DNA of 49,027 nucleotides from Corallococcus carmarthensis (GTDB lineage: Bacteria > Myxococcota > Myxococcia > Myxococcales > Myxococcaceae): contig NZ_RAWE01000055.1 of the NCBI RefSeq assembly GCF_003611695.1, positions 1 to 49,027 of the forward strand, in the 5' to 3' direction. Made by a program: the position numbers and the translations under genes. The notes beneath the pieces were generated by a model. It was not told the DNA's origin. It saw only the letters and a program-made list of their open reading frames with translations, and ran no database searches. Shown piece after piece: positions 1-6,977 of this stretch (the stretch's first letter is position 1; each line of letters begins with the position of its first letter).

Positions 1-69
1 CGGCGGGACAGCCGGCTCCTGCGGGCGGGGCGTGGTCGTGGGGCGCGGGCCGATCTTCGGAGGAGTCAT
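1..69 (-). CDS. Partial N-terminus of a gene following pxpC
   Basis: An ATG on the minus strand at 69-67 overlaps the TGA stop of pxpC in an ATGA arrangement, and the frame stays open for 23 codons to the window edge. The peptide starts MTPPKIGPRP and is rich in Pro and Thr. A G-rich stretch just upstream inside pxpC can act as a ribosome binding site. The four-base overlap is the usual sign of translational coupling in this operon, since pxpAB and pxpC are joined the same way. The product cannot be recognised from so few residues. Confidence 0.4.
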   Translation of the reverse strand, partial: MTPPKIGPRPTTTPRPQEPAVPP

Positions 70-992
70 GCCCCCAGTATCGGCCGGACCGGGTCCGAAG
101 TTGCCCCGGCGGGCCGGGCGGGGTGGGTCCTCCAGGCGTCGCGGGCGACCTCCAGGGTCACGGCCTGGAAGCGCACCGGAGCGCCCGGACGGCGGGCACC
201 CAGGCGTCCCCAGTCCGCGCGGATGACGGCGGCGATGAGCGGGTAGCCGCCGGTGGTGGGGTGGTCCGGGCCCAGCACGATGGGGGTCCCGGAGAGGGTG
301 ACCTGGATGGCGCCGCGCACCATGGGCCGGGAGGTGCCCGAGCCCTCGTCGCCGTGGGGCACGGGAGGTCCGTCCAGGCGCTGGCCCACGCGGTCGCTGG
401 AGGGCGACACGGCGAAGGTGCTGCCCAGCAGGAGCGCCACGGCCGCGCCGCCAAAGCGGGCCGCATCCGGGCCCAGGAGCACCCGCAGCGGAGCGGAGGG
501 GTCCAGGGCTTCGGTGAGACGTGAGAGGTCGGCTTCGGAAGGAGCGGCGTCCGGCGGGGTGGGAGGTCCCAGCGGGAGCCGGTCACCGGTGCGCAGGGGC
601 CGGCCCTCCCAGCCGCCCAGGCGGGCCACCCACAGCGTGCCCTGGCCTCCAAGGACCTCGGGGACGGCGAGCGCGCCATCCACGGCCACGTAGCGCACGG
701 CGTACCGGGTGGGCGCGGGCACGGTGAGCGTGGCTCCGTCCGCGAGCAGGCTGGGGGCCGCGCCATCCACGGACACGCGCACGTCGCGGCCCCGGGCGCG
801 CAGTTCCATCCGGCCGAAGGCTTCGAACGCCGCTGCGCCGGGCGCATTGCCCACCGCACGGTTCGCCGCGACGAGCAGCTCCGGCACCCACGCGCCACCG
901 GGCGGAACGCCGTGGTGCATGACTCCAGGCCGTCCACCGTCCTGCACGGTGACGGGAGCGCCCAGGCCGACGACCTCGAGCCACGCCGTCAT
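66..992 (-). CDS. pxpC: 5-oxoprolinase subunit PxpC (biotin-dependent carboxyltransferase/KipA family)
   Basis: The 308-residue product is the PxpC (KipA, allophanate hydrolase subunit 2) component of the ATP-dependent 5-oxoprolinase, which opens 5-oxoproline (pyroglutamate) to glutamate in the cytoplasm. Family signs are the N-terminal block with TVQDGGRPG and the HHGVPPGGA segment, an internal SDRVGQRLDG stretch, and the late GPDHPTTGGYPLIAAV motif. Length matches the family. The start at 992 is chosen because MTAWLEVVG fits the family N-terminus and the ATG overlaps the stop of the upstream PxpA-PxpB gene (ATGA), giving translational coupling. The open frame continues upstream to 1193, but that extra sequence is an Arg/Ala-rich shadow of the neighbouring gene. 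The three subunit activities are thus encoded by two adjacent genes. Confidence 0.9.
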   Translation of the reverse strand: MTAWLEVVGLGAPVTVQDGGRPGVMHHGVPPGGAWVPELLVAANRAVGNAPGAAAFEAFGRMELRARGRDVRVSVDGAAPSLLADGATLTVPAPTRYAVRYVAVDGALAVPEVLGGQGTLWVARLGGWEGRPLRTGDRLPLGPPTPPDAAPSEADLSRLTEALDPSAPLRVLLGPDAARFGGAAVALLLGSTFAVSPSSDRVGQRLDGPPVPHGDEGSGTSRPMVRGAIQVTLSGTPIVLGPDHPTTGGYPLIAAVIRADWGRLGARRPGAPVRFQAVTLEVARDAWRTHPARPAGATSDPVRPILGA

Positions 993-2278
993 GGATGCAC
1001 CTGCTCGAAGCGCACGCGGTCGTCCAGGTGCAGCACCGCGCCGCGCGTCGGGTCGAACGCGGTGAAGTCCAGCGCGGTGCCCACGAGGTTCCAGCCACCC
1101 GGCGACGCGAAGGGATACACGCCCGTGCGCTCCCCGGCGATGCCCACCGCGAGCGCCGGCACCCGCGTGCGCGGCACCGGCAGCCGGGGACACGCGATGC
1201 GCGGATCCACGTCCCCCAGGTACGCGAAGCCCGGCAGGAAGCCCACGCAGCGCACCGTGTACTCGCGCGCCGTGTGACGCCGCACCACCTCGTCCACTGT
1301 CAGGCCCGCGTGCTCGGCCACCTTCGGCAGGTCCTCGCCGTCGTAGCGCACGCGGATGCGGATGAGCGGATGCTCCACCCTGGCGACAGGCGCCACACGC
1401 AGCCGCGTCAGCACGAGCGCCGGAGACTCAGGCGGTGTCTCCGGGTCGAAGTACACGCACGCGTGGGCCTCGGTGATGACCGCGTCCCGCACGCCCGGCA
1501 GCGCGCACAGGGCCTCTCGCGCCAGGCCCCGGTCCACCGCCTCTGGCAACACCAGCCGCAACGCGCTGTCCCCCAGCGGTTCCGGCGGCTGCTCCAGCGC
1601 GTCCAGCATCGCGCGCACCTCGCGGGCCAGCGTCACCGCGCCCGGCGTGTCGCCGTGCACGCACAGCGTGTCCACCGTGCCACCCGTGGCCAGCCGCACC
1701 GTGTTCTCGCGTGCCTGCGCCACGTCCGTCAGCACCGCGCCGGGCTGGCCTCGCGGAATCAACGACCCGTCCGGCAGCGTGCCCCGGTCCGCGAAGCCCT
1801 CGCGCGCGTACCCGAGCCCCGCCGCGCGCGCCGCGTCCCTCAACGCCCCGGCACCGGGCCCCACGACCGTGACGCCCGTCCCCAGGGCCTCCACCACGCC
1901 GTCCACCACCGCGCGCGCCAGCGAGGGGGACTTGTTGGCCGCGTGGTACAGCGCCCCATGGGGCTTCGCATGGCGCACCGGCACGCCGCGCTCGCGGGCC
2001 AGCGCGGCCAGCTGTCCGCACTGCTCCGCCACCTGCGCGCGCAGCACCTCCGGTGCCACGTCCAGCGCCTTGCGCCCGAAGCCCTCGCGGTCCGCGTACG
2101 ACGGGTGCGCGCCCGCCAGCGTGCCGTGCCGTTCGCACAGCTCCAGCGCCCGCCGCATGGACGCCGCATCCCCCGCGTGTCCTCCGCAGGCGATGTTCGC
2201 CAGGTGCGCGAGCGCGTAGAGCTGTTCGTCCTCCCCGGGCAGCTCCCCCAGGTCGATGTTGAGCAGGCACCGCGTCAT
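989..2278 (-). CDS. PxpA-PxpB fusion, 5-oxoprolinase
   Basis: The 429-residue protein joins two normally separate 5-oxoprolinase subunits. Residues 1 to about 235 are PxpA (LamB/YcsF family), seen in NIDLGELPGEDEQ, ANIACGGHAGD, AHPSYADREGFGR and KPHGALYHAA. Residues from about 240 to 429 are PxpB (KipI family), seen in GDSALRLVLPE, VEHPLIRIRVRYDGEDL and GFLPGFAYLG followed by PRLPVPRTRVPALAVG. PxpA and PxpB act with PxpC to hydrolyse 5-oxoproline to glutamate with ATP, a repair route for a damage product of glutamine and glutamate metabolism. The PxpA N-terminus is shorter and more divergent than the common DLNCDLGES form. The gene follows a histidine phosphatase gene with a 27-nt gap and overlaps pxpC by 4 nt. 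No stop or frameshift separates the halves. Confidence 0.9.
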   Translation of the reverse strand: MTRCLLNIDLGELPGEDEQLYALAHLANIACGGHAGDAASMRRALELCERHGTLAGAHPSYADREGFGRKALDVAPEVLRAQVAEQCGQLAALARERGVPVRHAKPHGALYHAANKSPSLARAVVDGVVEALGTGVTVVGPGAGALRDAARAAGLGYAREGFADRGTLPDGSLIPRGQPGAVLTDVAQARENTVRLATGGTVDTLCVHGDTPGAVTLAREVRAMLDALEQPPEPLGDSALRLVLPEAVDRGLAREALCALPGVRDAVITEAHACVYFDPETPPESPALVLTRLRVAPVARVEHPLIRIRVRYDGEDLPKVAEHAGLTVDEVVRRHTAREYTVRCVGFLPGFAYLGDVDPRIACPRLPVPRTRVPALAVGIAGERTGVYPFASPGGWNLVGTALDFTAFDPTRGAVLHLDDRVRFEQVHP

Positions 2279-2305
2279 GGGCCCACGCTACGCGAGCCCC
2301 ACCCG

Positions 2306-2998
2306 TCAGCGGTAGGTGATGAGCGAGCGGTGTTCGCCCTCGAAGTGACCGTGCTCGTTGAGCGTGGACAGATACCGGCCCCGGTCGCTGTAGATGACCT
2401 TCGTGATTCCACAGTTCGACAGCGTCCAGTTCGTCCGGAACGCGTGTTCGTCCGGGATGCCCAGCAGGTCCTGGCTGATGGCCGTGATGGGGCCGCCGGA
2501 AGTGAACACCAGCGCCGTCCGGGAGGGCCCCAGCGAGCCCACCAGCGTCGCCAGCGCCTCCAGGCAGCGCGTCTTGAAAGCCGGCCAGGACTCCCGGTAC
2601 TCGGTGTCGTGTCCGCCCGCGACCCAGCGCCCCACGGCCTGCGTGAAGAGGTCCTGGTACGCGCGGCGCGGATCCTTCGCCGTTGCCAGCTCCTCGCGCA
2701 GCACGGCGAAGTCCGCGTAGCGCGGCGTGTGCCGGTGCACGACCTCTTCGTGGTCGAACTCGTTGAACCCTGGCGTCCGCACGGGCTCCACCTGCTGGCC
2801 CAGCGCCGCAAGGCACGCGTCCGCCGTCTCGCGGTGGCGCAGCATCGTGCCCGTCACCACGGCGTCCACCTTCGGCAGCCGCGCACGGAGCGCTTCGCCC
2901 AGGACGCGCGCCTGCTGCACGCCCACGTCCGACAGCTTGTCGTAGTCCTTCGCGCCGAAGGACGCCTGCCCATGGCGGATGAGGTAGAGCGCGCCCAC
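2306..2998 (-). CDS. Histidine phosphatase family protein
   Basis: A 230-residue member of the histidine phosphatase (phosphoglycerate mutase-like) superfamily. The N-terminal LIRHGQASFG carries the RHG motif whose His takes up the phosphate, and TGTMLRHRETADA supplies the following Arg. The second His lies in FTSGGPITAI-type sequence, where the usual GHG form is not obvious. The start codon is GTG at 2998, one base after the stop of the upstream phosphotransferase gene. The position in a run with an APH-type kinase and an acyl-CoA dehydrogenase suggests it works on a phosphorylated metabolite of that pathway, but the substrate cannot be read from sequence. No signal peptide is present, so it is expected to be cytoplasmic. 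Confidence 0.85.
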   Translation of the reverse strand: MGALYLIRHGQASFGAKDYDKLSDVGVQQARVLGEALRARLPKVDAVVTGTMLRHRETADACLAALGQQVEPVRTPGFNEFDHEEVVHRHTPRYADFAVLREELATAKDPRRAYQDLFTQAVGRWVAGGHDTEYRESWPAFKTRCLEALATLVGSLGPSRTALVFTSGGPITAISQDLLGIPDEHAFRTNWTLSNCGITKVIYSDRGRYLSTLNEHGHFEGEHRSLITYR

Positions 2999-2999
2999 T

Positions 3000-4079
3000 T
3001 CAGCCCCCTGCCTTCTTGATCAGCTGCCGGCAGCGGTAGGCCAGGTAGTTGACGATGAGCCAGTAGTTCTTGAACGCCGGGTTGCGCGTCTGCTTGTGGT
3101 GGTAGCGGTAGTAGATCTGCTGCGCGATGACCGCGAGCCGGAACACGCCGTAGACCTCGTAGAAGGTCCAGTTGGCGGGCTTCAGGCCGGTGCGCTCCAG
3201 GTAGTACGCGACCACCTCCTCGCGCGTGAGCATGCCGGGCAGGTCCGTGGGCTGCCGGCGCGTCATGCGCAGGAACGCGTCGTCATCCGCCTGGACCCAG
3301 TAGGCCAGCGTGTTGCCCAGGTCCATCAGCGGGTCGCCCAGCGTGGCCATCTCCCAGTCCAGCACCCCGATGACCTGCGTGGGGTCCTCCGGCTTGAGCA
3401 CCACGTTGTCGAAGCGCCAGTCGTTGTGGATGACGCACGTCTTGATGTCCGGCGGGACGTGCGCGGCCAGCCACTCGCGCGTGCGCTTCATCCGGGGCAC
3501 GTTCCAGGTGCGCGCCTTCTCGTAGCGGTCGGACCAGCCGGAGATCTGGCGCTGCGGATAGCCCGGCCCCTTGCCCAGCGACTGGAGGCCCACCGCCTGC
3601 GCGTCCACGCCGTGCAGCGCGATGAGCTGATCCACGACGTTGAGGCACAGCTGGCGCGTGCGGGCCTTGTCCAGGTTCAGCCCCTTGGGCAGGTGCTTGC
3701 GCGGGATGAGGCCGGGGATGCGCTCCATCACGTAGAACTCCGCGCCCAGCACTCCTGGGTCCTGGCACAGCCCCACCATGGTGGGCACCACCGGGTACAC
3801 GGGCTTGAGCGCCTGCTGCACCGTGTACTCGCGCGCCATGTCGTGCGCGGACTTCGCCTTGGTGCCCGAGGGCGGCCTGCGCAGGATGAGGTCGCGGTTC
3901 TCGTACTTGAGCCGGTAGGTCCAGTTGGAGGCGCCGCCCGTGTACTGCGTCACCTCCGGCGTGCCCTGGAGCGAGGGCACCTGGGCCTTCAGCCACGCAT
4001 CCACCGCGTGCACGTCCAGCGACTCGCCGGAGCGCACGGCCTTCCCCTCGTCCAGCGGGATGGAGACCGGGGTCGTCAT
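3000..4079 (-). CDS. APH-type phosphotransferase (ACAD10/ACAD11-like kinase domain)
   Basis: The product (about 359 residues) is an aminoglycoside-phosphotransferase-fold small-molecule kinase. It has the catalytic-loop motif VIHNDWRFDNVV (H-N-D-x4-N in place of the common HGDxRxxN) and the metal-binding GVLDWEMATLGDP, with an N-terminal TGGASNWTYRL nucleotide-binding region and ILRRPP. The start at 4079 is preceded by GGGAGG; a TTG two codons earlier is also open. It lies 2 nt after the acyl-CoA dehydrogenase stop. This pairing matches mammalian ACAD10/ACAD11 and the bacterial LvaA/LvaC pair, in which the kinase phosphorylates a 4-hydroxyacyl substrate before the dehydrogenase-fold enzyme removes the phosphate. 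That role here is inference from gene context. Confidence 0.88.
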   Translation of the reverse strand: MTTPVSIPLDEGKAVRSGESLDVHAVDAWLKAQVPSLQGTPEVTQYTGGASNWTYRLKYENRDLILRRPPSGTKAKSAHDMAREYTVQQALKPVYPVVPTMVGLCQDPGVLGAEFYVMERIPGLIPRKHLPKGLNLDKARTRQLCLNVVDQLIALHGVDAQAVGLQSLGKGPGYPQRQISGWSDRYEKARTWNVPRMKRTREWLAAHVPPDIKTCVIHNDWRFDNVVLKPEDPTQVIGVLDWEMATLGDPLMDLGNTLAYWVQADDDAFLRMTRRQPTDLPGMLTREEVVAYYLERTGLKPANWTFYEVYGVFRLAVIAQQIYYRYHHKQTRNPAFKNYWLIVNYLAYRCRQLIKKAGG

Positions 4080-4081
4080 GT

Positions 4082-5320
4082 TCAACCTCCCTTGCTGAAG
4101 CCGCGCTTCGCGAGCTCGATGCGGGTGATGACGCCCTTGTGCACCTCATCCGGGCCGTCCGCGATGCGCAGGCTGCGCGCCTGGGCGAAGAAGCCCGCGA
4201 GCGGCGTGTCGCGCGACACGCCCGCGCCGCCGTGCACCTGGATGGCGTCGTCCACCACCTTCTGGAGCACGTTGGGCGCCACGACCTTGATGGCCGAAAT
4301 CTCCGTCATCGCGCCCATGGCGCCCACGTCGTCCAGCTTCCACGCCGCGTACAGCGTGAGCAGGCGGGCCTGGTCGATGGCGATTCGTGCCTCCGCCACG
4401 CGCTCGCGGTTGCCGCCCAGGTTGAGCAGCGGCTTGCCGAACGCGGTGCGGCCCATGCCCCGGTCGATCATCAGCTCCAGCGCCCGCTCCGCCGCGCCAA
4501 TGCAGCGCATGCAGTGGTGGATGCGGCCCGGCCCCAGGCGGCCCTGCGCGATTTCGAAGCCCATGCCCGGCCCGGAGATGAGCGCGGACACCGGCAGGCG
4601 CACGTCGTGGAAGTGCACCTCGCCGTGGCCGTGCGGGGCGTCATGGTCGCCGTACACGGGCAGCATGCGGATGATCTCCACGCCCGGCGCGTCCATGGGC
4701 ACCAGGACCATGGAGTGCTGGTGGTGGCGGTCCGCGCCCGCCTGCGTCGTGCGGCCCATGAAGATGGCCACCTTCGCGTTGGGATGGCCCAGGCCGCTGG
4801 ACCACCACTTCTTGCCGTTGAGCACCACGTGGTCGCCGTCCACTTCGGCGGTGGCCTGCATGTTGGTGGCGTCCGACGACGCGGCGTCCGGCTCCGTCAT
4901 GCAGAACACGGAGCGGATGTCGCCCGCGAGCAGCGGCTTCAGCCACTGTTCCTGCTGCTCCGGGGAGCCGTAGCGCCAGATGACCTCCATGTTGCCGGTG
5001 TCGGGGGCGCTGCAGTTGAAGACCTCCGGCGCCATGAAGCTGCGGCCCATGGCTTCCGCGAGCGGCGCGTACTCCAGCGTGCTCAGGCCCGCGCCCAGCT
5101 TCGCGTCCGGGAGGAAGAGGTTCCACAGCCCTTCGGCCTTCGCGCGGGCCTTGAGCTCCACCATCACGGGCGGCACCTTCCACTGGCGCCAGTCTCCGCC
5201 GGCCTCCATCGCGTGAAGGGCCCGGAGGTATTCGCCCTCCACCGGCTCGATGTGTTTGGACATGAAGCGCTGCACGCGCTCCAGATATTCGGTCGTCCTG
5301 GCGGAGGGCTGGAAGTCCAT
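4082..5320 (-). CDS. Acyl-CoA dehydrogenase family protein
   Basis: About 412 residues with the full acyl-CoA dehydrogenase layout: a helical N-terminal domain, a middle beta-domain with FCMTEPDAASSDATNM and NGKKWWSSGLGHP, and a C-terminal helical domain with MGRTAFGKPL and IQVHGGAGVSRDTPL, the FAD-contacting segment. It is a cytoplasmic flavoprotein acting on acyl-CoA thioesters. MDFQPSARTTEYLERVQRF resembles family N-termini, so the ATG at 5320 is preferred; an in-frame ATG at 5329 (MPR-) is possible. The following APH-kinase gene starts 2 nt after the stop. Because of that partner it may belong to the ACAD11-like subgroup acting on phosphorylated 4-hydroxyacyl-CoA rather than being a standard beta-oxidation dehydrogenase. 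Confidence 0.9.
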   Translation of the reverse strand: MDFQPSARTTEYLERVQRFMSKHIEPVEGEYLRALHAMEAGGDWRQWKVPPVMVELKARAKAEGLWNLFLPDAKLGAGLSTLEYAPLAEAMGRSFMAPEVFNCSAPDTGNMEVIWRYGSPEQQEQWLKPLLAGDIRSVFCMTEPDAASSDATNMQATAEVDGDHVVLNGKKWWSSGLGHPNAKVAIFMGRTTQAGADRHHQHSMVLVPMDAPGVEIIRMLPVYGDHDAPHGHGEVHFHDVRLPVSALISGPGMGFEIAQGRLGPGRIHHCMRCIGAAERALELMIDRGMGRTAFGKPLLNLGGNRERVAEARIAIDQARLLTLYAAWKLDDVGAMGAMTEISAIKVVAPNVLQKVVDDAIQVHGGAGVSRDTPLAGFFAQARSLRIADGPDEVHKGVITRIELAKRGFSKGG

Positions 5321-5407
5321 GCGGGGCATCCTGCGCCCCGGCGGGTTGGTGAAGCCACTGAATGTTGACTGTCTGTTCTGGGGCTGGCGCTGCGCCGCCT
5401 GCTGCCT

Positions 5408-6130
5408 TCAGCGGCGGCGCGGGCCCGGGGCCTTGCGCGGCGTACGGGGGGAACGCGTCCCACGCCGGCCCTGGGCCTTCGGCTTGCGCGCGGGCGAGCG
5501 GGGTGGGGTGGGCTGCTCGATGCTCGCGAGGATGATCCGCCGCAGGAGCGCGTACACGGGCAGCGGGTCGAAGCTCTTGTCCAGTTGGTGGTGCAGCGCG
5601 AGCCCGTCCACGCACGCCTTGATGATGACCGCGTAGTGCCCGTCCTCCGCGGAGGGGGCCGTGGCGTGGCCCGTGCGGAACTGCGCCACGGTGCGGGCGA
5701 TCTCCTCGTCGCCCTGTCCCAGCAGCTGCGCCACGGCGGGCGTCAGGTCGCGGTTGCGCAGGCCCAGCGCGAACAGCTCGTAACGCAGCCGGCACGTGCC
5801 CGGCGCGTCCGTGGCCAGCTTCTCTCCCCAGGCGAAGGCCGTCTCCGCCAGCTCCTCCGCTGGCGTCTGCGCGCGCAGCCGCTCCAGCTCCGACATGTAC
5901 TGCCGGCTCGCCTCCTGCGTGACGGCCAGGAGCAACGCGTCCTTGCTGCCGAAGTAGTAGTGCACCAGCCCCTGGTTCACCCCCGCCTCGCGCGCCACCT
6001 CCTTCACCGTCGCGGCGTCGTAGCCCCGCTCCCCCAACACGCGTTGGCCGGCGGCGATGAGGCGCGCCCGGGCGTCAGGCTCCGGGGCGGTCGGGGGAGG
6101 CGGCGTCTTGCCACGGCGGGGGGAAGGCAT
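5408..6130 (-). CDS. TetR/AcrR family transcriptional regulator
   Basis: A 240-residue regulator. Residues 20-68 form a TetR helix-turn-helix: ARLIAAGQRVLGERGYDAA followed by TVKEVAREAGVNQGLVHYYF and GSKDALL. The C-terminal ligand domain is unassigned, and the last 25 residues are a basic Arg/Pro/Lys-rich tail (KPKAQGRRGTRSPRTP). The start at 6130 gives MPSPRRGKTP; an open frame extends further but has no family similarity. The gene lies 87 nt upstream of the acyl-CoA dehydrogenase gene on the same strand and is divergent from the outer-membrane-type protein at 6264. A 13-bp dyad at 6224-6236 in the shared promoter region is the likely operator, so self-regulation and control of both sides is inferred. 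Confidence 0.9.
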   Translation of the reverse strand: MPSPRRGKTPPPPTAPEPDARARLIAAGQRVLGERGYDAATVKEVAREAGVNQGLVHYYFGSKDALLLAVTQEASRQYMSELERLRAQTPAEELAETAFAWGEKLATDAPGTCRLRYELFALGLRNRDLTPAVAQLLGQGDEEIARTVAQFRTGHATAPSAEDGHYAVIIKACVDGLALHHQLDKSFDPLPVYALLRRIILASIEQPTPPRSPARKPKAQGRRGTRSPRTPRKAPGPRRR

Positions 6131-6187
6131 CCCAGACCCATAGGGCACCGCCTCACACCCCCGCAAGGCCGGCGTCCGCTCGTCGGC

Positions 6188-6193
6188 TTGACA
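6188..6193 (+). promoter_or_regulatory. Candidate -35 element of the divergent promoter
   Basis: A perfect TTGACA lies 70 bp before the start codon at 6264. A -10 at the usual 17-bp spacing would fall at 6211-6216 (TAGTTA), which is a poor match and lies inside the dyad-containing region. The element is therefore tentative; repression by occlusion of the -10 would be a simple model. Confidence 0.4.
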
Positions 6194-6206
6194 TCCCGCG
6201 TCGTCG

Positions 6207-6236
6207 GTCTTAGTTAGTTGTGTGACTAAGTTAGTC
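6207..6236. promoter_or_regulatory. Probable TetR operator: perfect dyad plus an imperfect second copy
   Basis: GACTAAGTTAGTC at 6224-6236 is a perfect 6-bp-arm dyad around a central G. The 13 bases at 6207-6219 (GTCTTAGTTAGTT) match it at 10 of 13 positions, so two copies lie 17 bp apart. Odd-length palindromes of this kind with TTAGT half-sites are common TetR-family operators. The site lies 77 bp upstream of the tetR start and 28 bp upstream of the start at 6264, between the divergent genes. Binding by the product of 5408-6130 is inferred. Confidence 0.65.
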
Positions 6237-6263
6237 GTCCGGCTAAACCGAAGGAGACGGTCC

Positions 6264-6914
6264 ATGCGAGTCGAGTCCAAGCGGTCGATGCAGTGGGTGA
6301 AGGCTGTGGCGGTGGGTGCGGCGTTGGTGTCGGTGCCGGCGGTGGCCCAGGACATGGCGTCCTCGTCCACGGGGCAGGAGCAGCAGCGGCGCGGGGCGTT
6401 CCTTCTGGAGCTGCAGCCGCCCGCGCTGGACGGCTCGCTGTACGGCATCCGGGCGGAGGTGGCGCCGTCGCGGGATTCGCGGCTGGCGTTCGGCCTGCTG
6501 GGGCGCGCGGGCGGGTGGAACCGGTCGCTGGGCGCGAAGGCGCGCTTCACGGGCGTGGGCGGCAGTGACGTGAAGCTCAACTTCGGCGTGGGCCTGGACG
6601 GCCGCTACACGCTGGCCTTCCTGGCGGACGGCACGGTGCGCCCGTTCGTGGGGATGACGCTGGGCCTGGAGGAGTTCGTCGCGCGCCCGGACAGCGCGGC
6701 GATGCCGGACCGCAAGGACTACACGACGACCGCCTTCCTGGAGCCGACGCTGGGCGTGATGTGGCGGCCGGGGTCCGGGCGCGTGGGCCTGTCGGCTCGG
6801 GCCGGCCCGGGCTTCACGTTCACCGACGTGCGCGAGCTCCAGGTGGGCTCCAGCAACCTGGGCCTGCGCACGGTGTACCCCACGGCGTCGCTGGGCCTGC
6901 TGGTCGTCCTGTAG
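6264..6914 (+). CDS. Putative outer membrane beta-barrel-type protein, exported
   Basis: A 216-residue exported protein. The N-terminus (basic MRVESKRSMQ, hydrophobic WVKAVAVGAALVSVPAVAQ) is a signal peptide with likely cleavage after AVA. The mature part alternates polar and hydrophobic residues with many Gly and aromatic residues (KLNFGVGLDGRYTLAFL, VRPFVGMTLGLEE, GRVGLSARAGPGFTFTD, YPTASLGLLVVL), as in small outer-membrane beta-barrels, although the C-terminus ends in Leu rather than Phe. The start at 6264 follows AAGGAG at 6251-6256; an open frame from 6222 has no such signal. It is divergent from tetR and shares the dyad at 6207-6236, so it is a likely target of that regulator. The function is not recognised. 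Confidence 0.8.
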   Translation: MRVESKRSMQWVKAVAVGAALVSVPAVAQDMASSSTGQEQQRRGAFLLELQPPALDGSLYGIRAEVAPSRDSRLAFGLLGRAGGWNRSLGAKARFTGVGGSDVKLNFGVGLDGRYTLAFLADGTVRPFVGMTLGLEEFVARPDSAAMPDRKDYTTTAFLEPTLGVMWRPGSGRVGLSARAGPGFTFTDVRELQVGSSNLGLRTVYPTASLGLLVVL

Positions 6915-6977
6915 TCCGTCAGCGGGGGCCACGGGAGCTTGCGGCTCGCGGTAGGCGGGTGGCTACACTTGCTGGAC

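Noticed and set aside
995-3019. Long open frames opposite real genes, such as this 674-codon frame and similar ones at 3096-4973, 13218-15092 and 44895-46781
   Set aside because: They are Arg/His/Val/Gln-rich, mirror conserved genes on the other strand and show no family motif. High GC content makes such antisense frames common.
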